A DNA stretch of 7,168 nt. It comes from Desulfobacterales bacterium S5133MH16. GTDB taxonomy: Bacteria; Desulfobacterota; Desulfobacteria; Desulfobacterales; UBA11574. Shown one piece after another: positions 6,440-7,168 of this stretch. The stretch spans positions 1-7,168 of the forward strand of contig MAXL01000184.1 in the NCBI GenBank assembly GCA_001751005.1. Direction: 5' to 3'. Each line of letters begins with the position of its first letter. Position 1 is the first letter of the stretch. The notes under the pieces were generated by a model. The model was given only the letters and a program-made list of their open reading frames with translations, did no database searches and was not told where the DNA came from. A program made the translations under genes and the position numbers.

Positions 6440-6504
6440 TTTATTTTCGAAAAGACGTACTTATTTCTTTTTCGGATAGGCGTCAGGCTATGGATGGGCA
6501 CTGA

Positions 6505-6906
6505 TTAGGCTACTTTTAGAAAGTTTATATCACTGATCTTAAAGCTAAAAACAAGCGTCTCACAGATCTTGTTCAAATTATCGGCAAGGGCTTTTTTTCC
6601 GAACTTATTCATGGGGCGGTCTCTGACTATGGTTTTCGCCATGACCGCAAGGAGTTGAACTCTTTTATAAAACATATTCTCTTCGGAGGTTTCTATCGTT
6701 GAGAAGGCATGTGTTTGCGTATCTAATCCGTGGTTTTTTAAGGCGTCAGATTCGCTTACCCATTGAAGTGAATGATAAAAGACTTGGTTTGCATTTTCTA
6801 CAATGGCTTGTTTTCTATATTTTCCAAGTGGACAACCGTTTAAATAAGCCCTGGCCATAATAATAAGAAGTTTTAATCGTGATGTAAAAAGGTAATGTTC
6901 TGACAT
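6505..6906 (-). CDS. Protein of unknown function made of two copies of a ~42-residue unit
   Basis: A 133-residue soluble protein of no family I recognise. Residues 6-47 and 78-119 align without gaps: LFTSRLKLLIIMARA against MFYKRVQLLAVMAKT, then NGCPLGKYRKQAIVENAN against RDRPMNKFGKKALADNLN. By eye, 12 of 42 positions are identical and many more are similar. The shared pattern is F-x2-R-x2-LL-x2-MA, then P-x2-K-x2-K-x-A-x3-N-x-N. Each unit looks like two amphipathic helices around a basic turn, so the whole may be a small helical bundle; the conserved Arg and Lys could contact nucleic acid or phosphate, but this is speculative. The frame is open to a GTG at 6999, yet only the ATG at 6906 has a good ribosome binding site. 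The gene ends 117 nt before the HAD start. It is probably its own transcription unit, or the first gene of a loose minus-strand run. Confidence 0.7.
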   Translation of the reverse strand: MSEHYLFTSRLKLLIIMARAYLNGCPLGKYRKQAIVENANQVFYHSLQWVSESDALKNHGLDTQTHAFSTIETSEENMFYKRVQLLAVMAKTIVRDRPMNKFGKKALADNLNKICETLVFSFKISDINFLKVA

Positions 6907-6915
6907 GTTATTCAT

Positions 6916-6921
6916 CTCCCC
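6916..6921 (-). promoter_or_regulatory. Ribosome binding site deciding the start of the 133-aa protein
   Basis: GGGGAG on the minus strand, 9 nt before the ATG at 6906, is the only purine-rich site near any of the possible starts (6999 GTG, 6975, 6954, 6945, 6915, 6906). It lies inside the longer open frame, which argues that the upstream 31 codons are leader rather than protein. Confidence 0.6.
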
Positions 6922-7062
6922 GGATATCGGCTTTAACTTGGTCATGTGTTTCATCTTAAAATTGCTTATTTTCATCTTAGTTATGCAAAAATTATGCACA
7001 GTAGGTTAATATTGAATAGTTAAAGAAATAAGATTAAGATATTAAGTAGTTACGATAATCAT

Positions 7063-7084
7063 ACGGCAGAAAGCCGTGCTGCCG
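7063..7084. other. G+C-rich hairpin with two exclusive pairings in an AT-rich intergenic stretch
   Basis: Two stems share bases: ACGGC-AGAAA-GCCGT (7063-7077) and CGGCAG-AAAGCCGTG-CTGCCG (7064-7084). It stands out because the rest of 6907-7168 is very AT-rich and holds no gene I can support. It lies about 160 nt upstream of the 133-aa gene, so it could be in its 5' leader, or belong to a plus-strand unit beyond the window. It is not followed by a T-run, so it is not a typical terminator, and it does not match a riboswitch I know. Confidence 0.4.
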
Positions 7085-7130
7085 GATCATAGAAAAACAG
7101 GTGAAAACATGAAATAAACTATCCAAAATC

Positions 7131-7148
7131 TATGAAAGAATTTTCATA
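7131..7148. other. AT-rich perfect palindrome near the window edge
   Basis: TATGAAA-GAAT-TTTCATA is a perfect 7-bp inverted repeat with a 4-nt spacer, followed on the plus strand by a T-rich run (ATTTTTATT). It could be a regulator binding site for a gene beyond the right edge, or a weak terminator. At this A+T content a chance palindrome is also possible. Confidence 0.3.
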
Positions 7149-7168
7149 ATTTTTATTATCCTGTTATA

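Noticed and set aside
6388..6501. N-terminal extension of the HAD protein by 38 residues to the ATG at 6501
   Set aside because: No ribosome binding site precedes that ATG, the extension would place HAD motif I far from its usual N-terminal position, and the stretch holds a promoter-like region and a good ribosome binding site for the ATG at 6387.
6907..6999. Longer start (GTG at 6999) for the 133-aa protein
   Set aside because: No ribosome binding site before it or the ATGs in between; the residues are low-complexity Lys/Met-rich, and GGGGAG fits only the ATG at 6906.
7063..7084. Cyclic-di-GMP or other known riboswitch
   Set aside because: The conserved core bases of the classes I can recall are not present, and only a small hairpin is visible.

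Overview
The window looks like ordinary chromosomal sequence from a Gram-negative, probably anaerobic bacterium. The protein styles, the moderate G+C with AT-rich gaps, and the small cysteine-rich proteins fit a sulfate-reducing Desulfobacterota (Desulfobacterales-like) genome. This taxonomic guess is an inference; no rRNA or other marker gene is present.

Layout. Plus strand: the 3' part of recD (1-1662), cut by the window edge; a 208-nt gap holding a palindromic repeat element; and a crotonase-superfamily gene (1871-2665). Minus strand, reading from right to left: a 133-aa protein of unknown function built from two copies of a ~42-residue unit (6505-6906); a HAD-superfamily phosphatase-like protein (5380-6387); a 76-aa Cys-rich protein (5071-5301); glucose-6-phosphate isomerase pgi (3427-5046); and a YkgJ-like Cys-cluster protein (2660-3343). 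The last of these ends convergently with the crotonase gene, with a 6-bp overlap of the two 3' ends.

How the genes relate. The four minus-strand genes from the HAD gene to the YkgJ-like gene are separated by 78, 24 and 83 nt and could be co-transcribed, but only the small Cys-rich gene and pgi are tightly spaced. Pgi gives a sugar-phosphate theme, and the HAD protein may be a phosphatase on a small phosphorylated metabolite. Two probable metal-binding Cys-rich proteins flank pgi. RecD is part of the RecBCD recombination machine, so recB probably lies just upstream, outside the window.

No clear defence system, CRISPR array, transposase, tRNA or rRNA is visible, and I do not see a convincing new multi-gene system. 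The items most worth a second look are the two palindromic intergenic elements (1673-1800 and 5326-5397), the second of which supplies the last codons of the HAD gene; the internally duplicated 133-aa protein; and the two Cys-cluster proteins around pgi.
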